Part shown: positions 7,253 to 13,517 of the stretch, in pieces
Layout: the number at the start of each line of letters is the position of its first letter
How positions within the stretch are numbered: position 1 is the first letter of the stretch
Assembly (NCBI GenBank): GCA_945872035.1
Contig: CAMBYA010000017.1
Coordinates: 1 to 15,705, forward strand
Source of the DNA: Rhizobium sp. Q54
GTDB taxonomy: Bacteria > Pseudomonadota > Alphaproteobacteria > SMXS01
DNA: 15,705 nt
Direction of reading: 5' to 3'
Position numbers and translations under genes: made by a program
Notes under the pieces: model-generated
What the model was told of the DNA's origin: nothing
The model's input: the letters and a program-made list of their open reading frames with translations, nothing else
Databases searched by the model: none

Positions 7253-8611
7253 CTACCTGTACTTCGCTTCCAGATCGTCGCGCAGATACTTGCCGGCGCG
7301 GAAGAAATGGAACGCCGCCCAGGCGTAAATGAACAGGAATCCCAGCATCGAATAGCGCAGGGATTCATGGCCGAATCGCGAAACCATGAAGTCGCTGACC
7401 ATGCCGACGAGGAACGGACCGAGGCCCATGCCGACCAGGTTGGTGATCATCAGGAACACGGCAATCGCCGTGGCACGCATGCGCAGCCCGACAATCAGCT
7501 GGATCACCGCGTTGACCGGGCCGACATAGCAGGTATAGGCCGCGCCCGGGATCGCCATCAGCGCGATCGCGATGACGTAGCTGTGCACCGGGATGCCGAG
7601 CACCTGGTAGATCGTCGCGGGCAACAGGAGCACCAGTGCGGCGATCGGGATCGCCGGGATCATGGCGATGCCGGGAATCCAGACGTACCAGCGCGCGTCG
7701 CGGACCGCGAGCTTGTCGGCCAGCCAGCCGCCCAGCAGAACGCCGATGCCGCCGCCCAGCACGATCGAGGGCGCCAGCCAGACGCCGATCTGGCTCGACC
7801 TGAGGCCGTGCGAGCGTTCGAAGAAGGCCGGGATCCAGGTCTGGGATACCGCGCCGCCGAACACGATGAGCGACGTGCCGGCGAACAGGTGCAGCAGTGA
7901 CCAGCGGTGGAACAGGAACGACACCACCTCGCCGAACGACGGCGGCGGCAGGCCGCCCAGCGCTTCCTGGTTATCGGAGAAGCCGCGCGGCGGCTCGCGC
8001 AGCGTCTTCTGCAGCACGATGGCCACGAGCAGCCCGGGCACGCCGACCACGAGCAGCGCCATGCGCCAGCCATAGGCGTCGTTGATGATGCCGCCCAGCG
8101 CATAGCCGGCCAGCGAGCCGATGGGAATGCCCAGGCCGAAGATGGCAAGCGCGAAGGCGCGGCGCTCCTTGGGGAAATAGTCCGCGATGATCGACTGGGA
8201 CGCCGGCACGCAGCCTGCCTCGCCGATTCCGACGCCCATGCGCGCCAGGAACATCTGCCACATGTTGTGCGTCGCCCCGCACACCGCGGTCATCAGGCTC
8301 CACAATGCCAGCGACGCCGAGATGATGCGTTTGCGCTTGTGCCTGTCGGCCGCCCAGGCCAGCGGGATCCCCAGGGTGATGTAGGTGATGGTGAAGGCCA
8401 GGCCCGAGATCGCGCCTGCTTCCCAGTCGGTGAGCTTGAGGTCGATGGCGATGGAGTTCAGCAGGATCGCGATGATGTTGCGGTCCATGTGGCTGAACGA
8501 GAACACCACCGTCAGCAAGCCCAGCACATACCAGCGGTACTTGCCGGTATACGCCGGCGCCAGCCCCTTCACAGGGGCCTCGGACGGAACGGCGGTGAGC
8601 ACTTTCGACAA
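7253..8611 (-). CDS. Spinster-like MFS transporter
   Basis: A 452-residue inner-membrane protein with about twelve hydrophobic segments. The first carries FSFSHMDRNIIAILL with Asp43-Arg44, and the loop between spans 2 and 3 has the MFS signature GIPLAWAADRHKRKR. ARMGVGIGEAGCVPASQSIIADYFPKE is typical of spinster-type members common in alphaproteobacterial catabolic clusters. The substrate is unknown; organic acids or lipids are plausible. The longest frame begins with TTG at 8611, with in-frame GTG codons at 8602 and 8572. The GTG at 8572 has a GAGG a few bases upstream and may be the true start; the residues before it look non-conserved. A convincing promoter lies at 8641-8669. It diverges from the isomerase-kinase trio and is followed by hpnC after 39 bases, so it could belong to either neighbourhood; I favour the catabolic one. 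Confidence 0.9.
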   Translation of the reverse strand: MSKVLTAVPSEAPVKGLAPAYTGKYRWYVLGLLTVVFSFSHMDRNIIAILLNSIAIDLKLTDWEAGAISGLAFTITYITLGIPLAWAADRHKRKRIISASLALWSLMTAVCGATHNMWQMFLARMGVGIGEAGCVPASQSIIADYFPKERRAFALAIFGLGIPIGSLAGYALGGIINDAYGWRMALLVVGVPGLLVAIVLQKTLREPPRGFSDNQEALGGLPPPSFGEVVSFLFHRWSLLHLFAGTSLIVFGGAVSQTWIPAFFERSHGLRSSQIGVWLAPSIVLGGGIGVLLGGWLADKLAVRDARWYVWIPGIAMIPAIPIAALVLLLPATIYQVLGIPVHSYVIAIALMAIPGAAYTCYVGPVNAVIQLIVGLRMRATAIAVFLMITNLVGMGLGPFLVGMVSDFMVSRFGHESLRYSMLGFLFIYAWAAFHFFRAGKYLRDDLEAKYR

Positions 8612-8640
8612 TGTAGGGGACCCGGCGGCAAACAGCCGTT

Positions 8641-8669
8641 GTTGTAGGTGGCCACCGTTGTCATGACAA
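8641..8669 (-). promoter_or_regulatory. Sigma70-like promoter of the MFS gene with overlapping palindrome
   Basis: On the minus strand TTGTCA (8669-8664, five of six consensus bases), a 17-base spacer and TACAAC (8646-8641, four of six) form the best promoter in the window. Transcription would begin near 8634, about 23 bases before the TTG at 8611. The -35 hexamer is half of the perfect 12-bp palindrome TTGTCATGACAA at 8658-8669, which could be an operator. Confidence 0.45.
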
Positions 8670-8680
8670 GGGACGCAGCC

Positions 8681-8712
8681 GCATGTGTTGCAGAATATTC
8701 TTGCAATGATGC
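8681..8712. promoter_or_regulatory. 32-bp hyphenated dyad, operator candidate in divergent spacer
   Basis: A perfect 10-bp palindrome AGAATATTCT (8692-8701) is flanked by TTGC on the left (8688-8691) and, after one extra T, GCAA on the right (8703-8706); further out lie GCAT (8681-8684) and ATGC (8709-8712). The block is AT-rich in a GC-rich spacer between the divergent MFS and isomerase genes, as expected for a dimeric regulator site controlling one or both. The bound protein is unknown; the TetR encoded at 10718-11353 is one candidate. Confidence 0.45.
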
Positions 8713-8716
8713 AAAC

Positions 8717-9361
8717 GTGCTACAGGATGGCCGCCGGCCAGGGGAGGCACCGATCAGCACGCCCATCGATTTCTATTTCGACTTCATCTCGCCGTTCGGG
8801 TTCTTCGCCGCGAGAGAGATCGATGCGCTGGCCGGACAGCATGGCAGAACGGTCAACTGGCGGCCGTTCAACCTGCGCACCGTGGCTATCGCGACAGGCT
8901 TCGACAAGCCGATGGTCGCCTATCCCATCAAGGGCGAGTACTTCAAGCGCGACGTGCCGCGTCTGGCCCGGCTTTACGGCGTCCAGACATGGAGCGTGGC
9001 CGATGTGCGCAATGCCAACGTGGCGGTGGCGGGCCGGGCGTTCTACTGGCTCGCCGATCGGGACGAGGCGGCCGCCAAGCGGCTTGCCCTCGGCATCTAC
9101 CATGCGCTCTATTGCGAGGCGATCAACGCCTGCGACCCGGACTGGATCGCGGTGGAGATCGGGAAGATGGGCTTCGACGCAGATGCCTACCGGAACAGCG
9201 TCGACGACCCGGACATGAAGGCGCGCTACAAGCGCCTGACGGAAGAGGCCATGGAGAAGGGCGTGTTCGGCTCGCCCTACATCGTGGTGGACGGCGAGCC
9301 CTTCTGGGGCTCGGACAGGCTTTGGATGGTGGAGAAATGGCTGGCTGATGGCGGGTGGTAA
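8717..9361 (+). CDS. DsbA-family isomerase (2-hydroxychromene-2-carboxylate isomerase-like)
   Basis: The core begins STPIDFYFDFISPFGFFAAREID, the hallmark N-terminus of the kappa-class GST-like 2-hydroxychromene-2-carboxylate isomerase family, with Ser rather than Cys in the active-site position of the thioredoxin fold (FISPFG). The C-terminal motif GVFGSPYIVVDGEPFWGSDRLWMVEKWL also fits. The namesake enzyme uses glutathione to isomerise a naphthalene breakdown intermediate, but many members have unknown substrates. Translation start is problematic: an ideal GGGGAGG is placed five bases before ATC at 8753, exactly where homologues begin, and the nearest ordinary start in frame is GTG at 8717 (used here, no ribosome binding site); the frame is open back to GTG 8648. 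The stop overlaps the kinase gene by 14 bases, so the two are translated together. Confidence 0.85.
   Translation: MLQDGRRPGEAPISTPIDFYFDFISPFGFFAAREIDALAGQHGRTVNWRPFNLRTVAIATGFDKPMVAYPIKGEYFKRDVPRLARLYGVQTWSVADVRNANVAVAGRAFYWLADRDEAAAKRLALGIYHALYCEAINACDPDWIAVEIGKMGFDADAYRNSVDDPDMKARYKRLTEEAMEKGVFGSPYIVVDGEPFWGSDRLWMVEKWLADGGW
8741..8747 (+). promoter_or_regulatory. Strong ribosome binding site facing an ATC codon
   Basis: GGGGAGG ends five bases before ATC AGC ACG CCC at 8753. With ATG in place of ATC the product would start MSTPIDFYFDF, the canonical start for this isomerase family. It therefore marks either a rare ATC start, a recent start-codon mutation, or a sequence error. Confidence 0.6.
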
Positions 9362-10346
9362 TATCGATGCGGCGCTGGACGCCGCGACCAGGAAATATCT
9401 GTCGGCGACCGGGATCGCCGACCTGAAGCGGCTGTCGGCCGGCGCGTCCCAGGAGACCTGGTCGTTCGACGCGCCCACGGCGGACGGGTTGCAGGAACTG
9501 ATCCTGCGGCGCGCGCCGGGCGGCGTGCCGGAAAGCCGCTCGACGGCCATCGGCCAGGTCCGCGAAGCCAGGCTGATACAAATCTGCCACAATCACGGCG
9601 TCAAGGCGCCGAACGTGCGCTACGTCCTGCAGCCCGAGGACGGGCTGGGCGTCGGCTTCGTCATGGACCGCGTGGCCGGCGAGACGCTGGCGCCGCGCGT
9701 GCTGCGCGACGACCTCTACGCCGACGCCCGGACGAAGATGGCGGGCCAGTGCGGCGAGGCGGCCGCGTCGATCCACGACGTGCCCATGGACGAACTGGAC
9801 TTCCTCGAAGAGATCACGCCGCAGCAGCAGTGGCAGAACACCTGGAACGCCTACGAGAAGTATTTCCTCGATTGGTCGCCGTCGCCGGTGTTCGACTACG
9901 CGCTGCGCTGGCTGAAGGAGCGGGTGCCGGCGCGCGACCGCGTGACCCTGGTCCATGGCGACTTCCGCAACGGCAACATCATCTGGGGACCGGAAGGGCT
10001 GCGCACCATCCTCGACTGGGAAATCGCCCATTTCGGCGATCCCATGGAGGACCTGGCCTGGATCTGCATCAACTCGTGGCGTTTCGGCAGCATCGACAAG
10101 CCGGTCGGCGGCTTCGGCCGGCGCGAGGACATGTTCGAGGGCTACGAGAAAGTGTCCGGCATCAAGGTCGATCCGGAACGCGTCAAGTTCTGGGAGATCT
10201 TCGGCAGCCTGCGCTGGGGCATCACCTGCCGGTCCATGGCGTTCACCCATTTGACCGGCCACGACCGCTCGGTTGAGCGCCCGGCCATCGGCCGCCGTTC
10301 GTCCGAATGCGAGGCCGACCTGATGATCCTGCTGGGGAGGAACTGA
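9348..10346 (+). CDS. APH-fold phosphotransferase, LvaA / ACAD10-11 kinase-domain-like
   Basis: A 332-residue aminoglycoside-phosphotransferase-fold kinase. The nucleotide loop SAGASQETWSF is near residues 30-40, a basic strand LILRR follows at 51-55, the catalytic loop LVHGDFRNGNIIW spans 201-213 (Asp205, Asn210), and the metal-binding ILDWEIAHFGDPMEDLAW has Asp223. Members encoded beside acyl-CoA dehydrogenases resemble the kinase domain of mammalian ACAD10/ACAD11 and LvaA of Pseudomonas putida, which phosphorylates the 4-hydroxyl of a hydroxyacyl-CoA. Antibiotic resistance is unlikely given this subfamily and context. It overlaps the isomerase gene by 14 bases and shares one base (TGATG) with the following DUF6285 gene, so the three are tightly coupled. 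The substrate is not known; 4-hydroxyacyl-CoA specificity is inference. Confidence 0.88.
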   Translation: MAGGNIDAALDAATRKYLSATGIADLKRLSAGASQETWSFDAPTADGLQELILRRAPGGVPESRSTAIGQVREARLIQICHNHGVKAPNVRYVLQPEDGLGVGFVMDRVAGETLAPRVLRDDLYADARTKMAGQCGEAAASIHDVPMDELDFLEEITPQQQWQNTWNAYEKYFLDWSPSPVFDYALRWLKERVPARDRVTLVHGDFRNGNIIWGPEGLRTILDWEIAHFGDPMEDLAWICINSWRFGSIDKPVGGFGRREDMFEGYEKVSGIKVDPERVKFWEIFGSLRWGITCRSMAFTHLTGHDRSVERPAIGRRSSECEADLMILLGRN

Positions 10347-10717
10347 TGCGTCCCGACCGTCCCACCGCCGACGAGATGCTGGAAGCCGTCGAGGAGTTCC
10401 TGCGCGACAAGGTAATGCCCGCCGTCACCGGCCATTTGAACTTCCACGCCCGGGTCGCGGCCAACGTCATCGCCTCGGTCCGCCGCGAGATCGGTCAATC
10501 GCCGGACATCGAGCAGGACCAGCGCGGAAGGTTGATGGCGCTGTTGGGCCACGATGGTGAGTGGGAGGCACTCAACCGCGAGTTGTGCGAGGACATCCGT
10601 GCCGGCAGAAACAGCCTGGACGATCCGGCCTTGCTGGAGCACCTCAGGCAGGTCGCGGTGGAGAATCTGGGTGTGGATAACCCGAAGTATTCGGCCTATG
10701 CGCGGCTGAAGGGGTAG
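10346..10717 (+). CDS. DUF6285-type small protein, probable partner of the kinase
   Basis: A 123-residue soluble, mostly helical and acidic protein beginning MRPDRPTADEMLEAVEEFLR and containing the segment FHARVAANVIASVRRE. I recognise this as the small DUF6285 family usually found directly after acyl-CoA-linked APH kinases; the LvaB partner of LvaA in Pseudomonas putida is a small protein in the same genomic position. No catalytic motif, signal peptide or membrane span is visible. The ATG at 10346 shares a base with the kinase stop (TGATG) and has GGGGAGG five bases upstream inside the kinase gene, so this start is firm even though an in-frame upstream start exists at 10307. Equal output with the kinase suggests a stable complex. 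Its stop (TAG) directly abuts the tetR stop read from the other strand. Confidence 0.82.
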   Translation: MRPDRPTADEMLEAVEEFLRDKVMPAVTGHLNFHARVAANVIASVRREIGQSPDIEQDQRGRLMALLGHDGEWEALNRELCEDIRAGRNSLDDPALLEHLRQVAVENLGVDNPKYSAYARLKG

Positions 10718-11353
10718 CTACTTCCCGCCGATCATGCGGCCCATGATGCGCTTGAGCAGGCTCACGACCGCCTGCTGGCGCTTCTCCGTGTCGTGACCGA
10801 ACTCCGCGACCGACAGGCCTTCCAGCGACACGCGCAGCAGGTCGCGGGCGACGGCGAAATTGGGATCCTCGACGCTGGCGACCTCGCCATAGACCTCTCG
10901 GCCCAGCTCCAGCCGGCGCTCGTCATAGCGCTTGCCGGCTTCCTTGACGATCTCCTGCAGCTCCGGATCGGTGCGGCCAGCCGCCTGCAACTCCTGCCAC
11001 GCGACGAACAGCGGGTTCTGGACGAACCGCCAGTAGATGTCGACGCCGCCCTGCAGCCGCTTTTCCTGGGCCGGCATCTTGCGCAGCTCGTCGGCATAGG
11101 TCTCGATCCACTGGTCGATCATGTGGTCGATGGAGGCGCGCAGCACGTCGGGCGTGGTCGGAAAATAATACTGAACCGCGCCGCGCGTCACCTTGGCGCG
11201 CTTGGCGATCTCGGTGGTCGTGGTCCGGTGGTAACCGAGCTCCAGGAAGCACTGTATGGTCGCGTCCAGGATGCTGTTCCGGGTCGCGATACTTTTTTTG
11301 GTCTGGTGCCGGCGCGCGTCGCGGGCCGAAGGTGCGTTATCCTGAGTGGTCAC
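10718..11353 (-). CDS. TetR/AcrR-family transcriptional regulator
   Basis: From the GTG at 11353 the protein has 211 residues. The N-terminal DNA-binding domain is clear: TRNSILDATIQCFLELGY leads into the helix-turn-helix TTTTEIAKRAKVTRGAVQYY near residues 44-63, with FPTTPDVLRASID closing it. The C-terminal ligand domain is helical and unassigned. The start is inferred from domain position, as no ATG is available in frame; the frame runs open far upstream into the acyl-CoA dehydrogenase gene, but that part is not protein-like. It lies downstream of the dehydrogenase and SDR genes on the same strand after a 95-base gap with its own promoter candidate. It probably represses neighbouring acyl-CoA genes and responds to an acyl-CoA or the free acid; that is family-based inference. 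Confidence 0.88.
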   Translation of the reverse strand: MTTQDNAPSARDARRHQTKKSIATRNSILDATIQCFLELGYHRTTTTEIAKRAKVTRGAVQYYFPTTPDVLRASIDHMIDQWIETYADELRKMPAQEKRLQGGVDIYWRFVQNPLFVAWQELQAAGRTDPELQEIVKEAGKRYDERRLELGREVYGEVASVEDPNFAVARDLLRVSLEGLSVAEFGHDTEKRQQAVVSLLKRIMGRMIGGK

Positions 11354-11386
11354 AGCTCGATCGGTATTGTTCGTGATGCCGTGAGC

Positions 11387-11416
11387 ATAATGGTAAGCCC
11401 GCGAGGCGCATAGCAA
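11387..11416 (-). promoter_or_regulatory. Candidate tetR promoter
   Basis: Minus strand TTGCTA (11416-11411), 18-base spacer, CATTAT (11392-11387), each four of six to consensus, giving a transcript start around 11380 and a leader of roughly 27 bases before GTG 11353. The -35 region overlaps an element at 11402-11417 that recurs upstream of dxs. A short palindrome ATACATGTAT at 11440-11449 lies just upstream, touching the dehydrogenase stop. No hairpin-plus-T-run terminator was seen in this gap. Confidence 0.25.
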
Positions 11417-11448
11417 TTTTCGGCAGCAGTGATTTTTTGATACATGTA

Positions 11449-12648
11449 TTAGAGACCGAGTACCAGCTTGGCCATGATGTCCCGCTGCACCTCGTTGGTT
11501 CCCGCGTAGATCGATCCGGCCCGCGCGTTCAGGTAGTGCGGCGCGGCGGGCGGCGCGTAGTCCGGGCCGACCGGCTGCTGGTTGTGCTGGCGCGCCTCGT
11601 GGATGGTGAACGGCGCGGCATAGTAGCCAAGCGCCTCCATGGTCAACGTCGTCACCTTCTGCATGGCCTCGGAGCCGCGCACCTTGATCATGGACGCCTC
11701 CGGTCCCGGCGAGCCGCCCTTCGACAGGGCCGACATGATGCGCAGCTCGATCATCTCCAGCGCCATCAGTTCCACCTCGGCCTCGTCCATCCGGGCGGCG
11801 AAGGCCCGGTCGTCGGCAAGGCGGCCGCCGTCCGACCGCTCGCTGGCCGCCATCTGGCGCAGATGCGTCAGGTCGGCGATCAGCCTGGGCGCCCAGGCGC
11901 CGGCGCCGCGCTCCCATTCAAGCAGGTACTTGGCATAGGTCCAGCCCATGTTCTCCTCGCCGATCAGCCCGGCCTTGGGCACGCGAACGTCGTCGAAGAA
12001 CACCTGGTTGACCTCGTGGTCGCCGCCCAGGGTGATGATCGGCTCCACCGTGATGCCGGGCGTGTCCATGTCGAACAGCAGGAACGAGATGCCGGCCTGC
12101 GACTTGCCTGTGTCGCTGGTGCGCACCAGGCAGAACATGCGCTGGGCGTATTGCGCATAGGTGGTCCAGATCTTCGAGCCGTTGATGACGTAGTGGTCGC
12201 CGTCGCTGACCGCCTTGGTGCGCAGCGACGCCAGGTCCGAGCCCGAGCCAGGCTCCGAATAACCCTGCGCCCAGTAGTCGTCGCCCGACAGGATGCGCGG
12301 CAGGTATTTCGCCTGCTGCTCCGGCGTGCCGAATTTGATGATCACCGGCCCGACCATGCCGAGGCCGTTGGGCAGCGGCTTGGGCGCGTGCGCCTCGGTC
12401 ATCTCCTTGTTGAACAGGTAGCGCTGGGTGACGGTCCAGCCGGTGCCGCCATGCTTCTTCGGCCAGGACGGCGCGATCCAGCCCTTGTCGTGCAGCACCC
12501 TGTGCCAGCGCATGGTGGGCTCGAACTCGGCGAAGATCGCGGTCTGTGTCTTCGCGGCGTAGCGCAGGTCGTCGGTCAGGTTTTCGTCGAGGAACCGTCG
12601 CACCTCGTCGCGGAATGCCATGTCCTCGCGGCTGAAGCTCAAATCCAT
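11449..12648 (-). CDS. Acyl-CoA dehydrogenase family flavoprotein
   Basis: A 399-residue protein with full acyl-CoA dehydrogenase architecture: helical N-domain (MDLSFSREDMAFRDEVRRFL), the FAD/substrate loop YWAQGYSEPGSGSDLASLR at 125-143, the beta-domain GSKIWTTYAQYA at 157-168, and the C-terminal RAGSIYAGTNEVQRDIMAKL (376-395). The position of the catalytic glutamate in medium-chain enzymes is Ala382 here (YAGT); Glu244 or Glu246 in YLLEWERG lies where the isovaleryl/long-chain type base is found. A family-typical insertion (about 347-375) precedes the C-terminus. It would oxidise an acyl-CoA, passing electrons to ETF, or act as an LvaC-like enzyme on a phosphorylated hydroxyacyl-CoA made by the nearby kinase. 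It follows the SDR gene by three bases, so they form an operon. Confidence 0.93.
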   Translation of the reverse strand: MDLSFSREDMAFRDEVRRFLDENLTDDLRYAAKTQTAIFAEFEPTMRWHRVLHDKGWIAPSWPKKHGGTGWTVTQRYLFNKEMTEAHAPKPLPNGLGMVGPVIIKFGTPEQQAKYLPRILSGDDYWAQGYSEPGSGSDLASLRTKAVSDGDHYVINGSKIWTTYAQYAQRMFCLVRTSDTGKSQAGISFLLFDMDTPGITVEPIITLGGDHEVNQVFFDDVRVPKAGLIGEENMGWTYAKYLLEWERGAGAWAPRLIADLTHLRQMAASERSDGGRLADDRAFAARMDEAEVELMALEMIELRIMSALSKGGSPGPEASMIKVRGSEAMQKVTTLTMEALGYYAAPFTIHEARQHNQQPVGPDYAPPAAPHYLNARAGSIYAGTNEVQRDIMAKLVLGL

Positions 12649-12651
12649 GGG

Positions 12652-13422
12652 CTACACCGTGGTCGAGGAGCCGCCATCCATCGGGATGACGGCGCCGTGA
12701 ACATAGTCGCTGGCGCGAGAGGCGAGGAAGATGGCGACGCCGGCGGCATCCTCCGGCTCGCCCAGTCGATTGGCGGGAACCCGCGCCAGGATCTTGTCGC
12801 GGGTCTTCTCGATGGTCTCGGCCATCATCTTGCTGGGAAAAGGTCCTGGGGCGATGGCGTTGACCCGGATGTGATCCTTCGCCAGCGCCTTGGCCAGCAC
12901 GCGCGTCAGGTGGATCAGCGCCGCCTTCGACGACGAATAGGAATAGGTGTCCATGTCCGGCACGGTCAGGCCGTTGATCGAGGCGATGTTGATCACCTTG
13001 GACGGCCGCTCGGCGCTGGCCGCCGCCTTCAGCGCCGCGCGAAGCTGCTGGATCAGGAAGAACGGCGCCTTGACGTTCATGGCGTAGACCTTGTCCCATC
13101 CGGCCTCGGGGAATTCGTCGAACGGCGCGCCCCAGGCCGCGCCGGAATTGTTCACCAGCACGTCGAGCTTCGGCTCCAGTGCCTTCATCCGGTCGGCGAG
13201 GGCGACGATGCCGGCATGGGTCGACAAATCGGCCTGCAGCGGAATGCAGGTGCCCACCTTGGACAGTTCCTCGGCGACCTCCTCGCAGACGTGCAGCTTG
13301 CGCGAGGCGATGTAGGTTTTAGCGCCGCCCGCCGCGAAGCCGGTGGCGATCATCTTGCCGATGCCGCTCGAGCCGCCGGTGACCAGCGCCACCTTGCCCG
13401 AGATGTCGAATAAGGCCTTCAT
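12652..13422 (-). CDS. Short-chain dehydrogenase/reductase (SDR)
   Basis: From the ATG at 13422 the protein has 256 residues, a classical SDR length. Visible motifs are the cofactor loop TGGSSGIG (15-22), NNSG (91-94), the catalytic Ser148 in INIASING and the YSSSK pair (Tyr162, Lys166), then VNAIAPGPFPSKMM and the C-terminal MDGGSSTTV. An Arg41 after the second strand (YIASRK) suggests NADP(H) preference, which is family-based inference. Substrate is unknown; oxidation of a hydroxyacyl-CoA or a free alcohol would fit beside the acyl-CoA dehydrogenase, three bases downstream. A longer frame from ATG 13464 exists, but the classic SDR start MKALFDISGKVALVTGG and a GGAGAAG about twelve bases ahead favour 13422. 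It diverges from the nitronate-monooxygenase-family gene across 95 bases. Confidence 0.92.
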   Translation of the reverse strand: MKALFDISGKVALVTGGSSGIGKMIATGFAAGGAKTYIASRKLHVCEEVAEELSKVGTCIPLQADLSTHAGIVALADRMKALEPKLDVLVNNSGAAWGAPFDEFPEAGWDKVYAMNVKAPFFLIQQLRAALKAAASAERPSKVINIASINGLTVPDMDTYSYSSSKAALIHLTRVLAKALAKDHIRVNAIAPGPFPSKMMAETIEKTRDKILARVPANRLGEPEDAAGVAIFLASRASDYVHGAVIPMDGGSSTTV

Positions 13423-13448
13423 GCGTGACTGCTTCTCCGTTGATTTAG

Positions 13449-13465
13449 CGTGCTCACTATGCACG
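13449..13465. promoter_or_regulatory. Inverted repeat in the SDR / flavoprotein divergent spacer
   Basis: CGTGC-N7-GCACG at 13449-13465 is centred in the 95-bp space between the divergent SDR and nitronate-monooxygenase-family genes. The overlapping CTAT-N5-ATAG and a nearby TAGG-cgg-CCTA followed by seven A bases add to the symmetry. This is where a dimeric repressor could govern both directions. No clear sigma70 hexamer pair was found on either strand, so promoters are left unassigned. Confidence 0.3.
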
Positions 13466-13517
13466 ATAGGCGGCCTAAAAAAAGCCCATACAAATTCAGC
13501 CTCAGGGAAGCCAAGAC

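Noticed and set aside
6263..7900. Plus-strand open frame of 545 codons opposite hpnB, hpnC and the MFS gene
   Set aside because: It is a shadow of high GC third-position bias; it crosses three real genes and has no domain.
9348..10346. Aminoglycoside resistance gene
   Set aside because: The fold is shared, but the sequence and context (DUF6285 protein, acyl-CoA dehydrogenase) place it with acyl-CoA-linked kinases.
11354..11917. N-terminal extension of the TetR frame upstream of GTG 11353
   Set aside because: The extension runs through the intergenic spacer and antisense-like composition within the dehydrogenase gene; TetR proteins begin a short distance before the helix-turn-helix.
11437..13413. 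Very long plus-strand open frame (658 codons) opposite the acyl-CoA dehydrogenase and SDR genes
   Set aside because: It spans two well-supported genes and their junction on the other strand, with low-complexity Arg/His/Gly/Leu composition and no recognisable domain.
13470..13492. TAGG-cgg-CCTA hairpin beside a run of A bases, as a terminator
   Set aside because: The A run follows the hairpin on the plus strand, so on the minus strand the T run precedes it; neither orientation gives a hairpin followed by T bases, and the site lies in a divergent promoter spacer.
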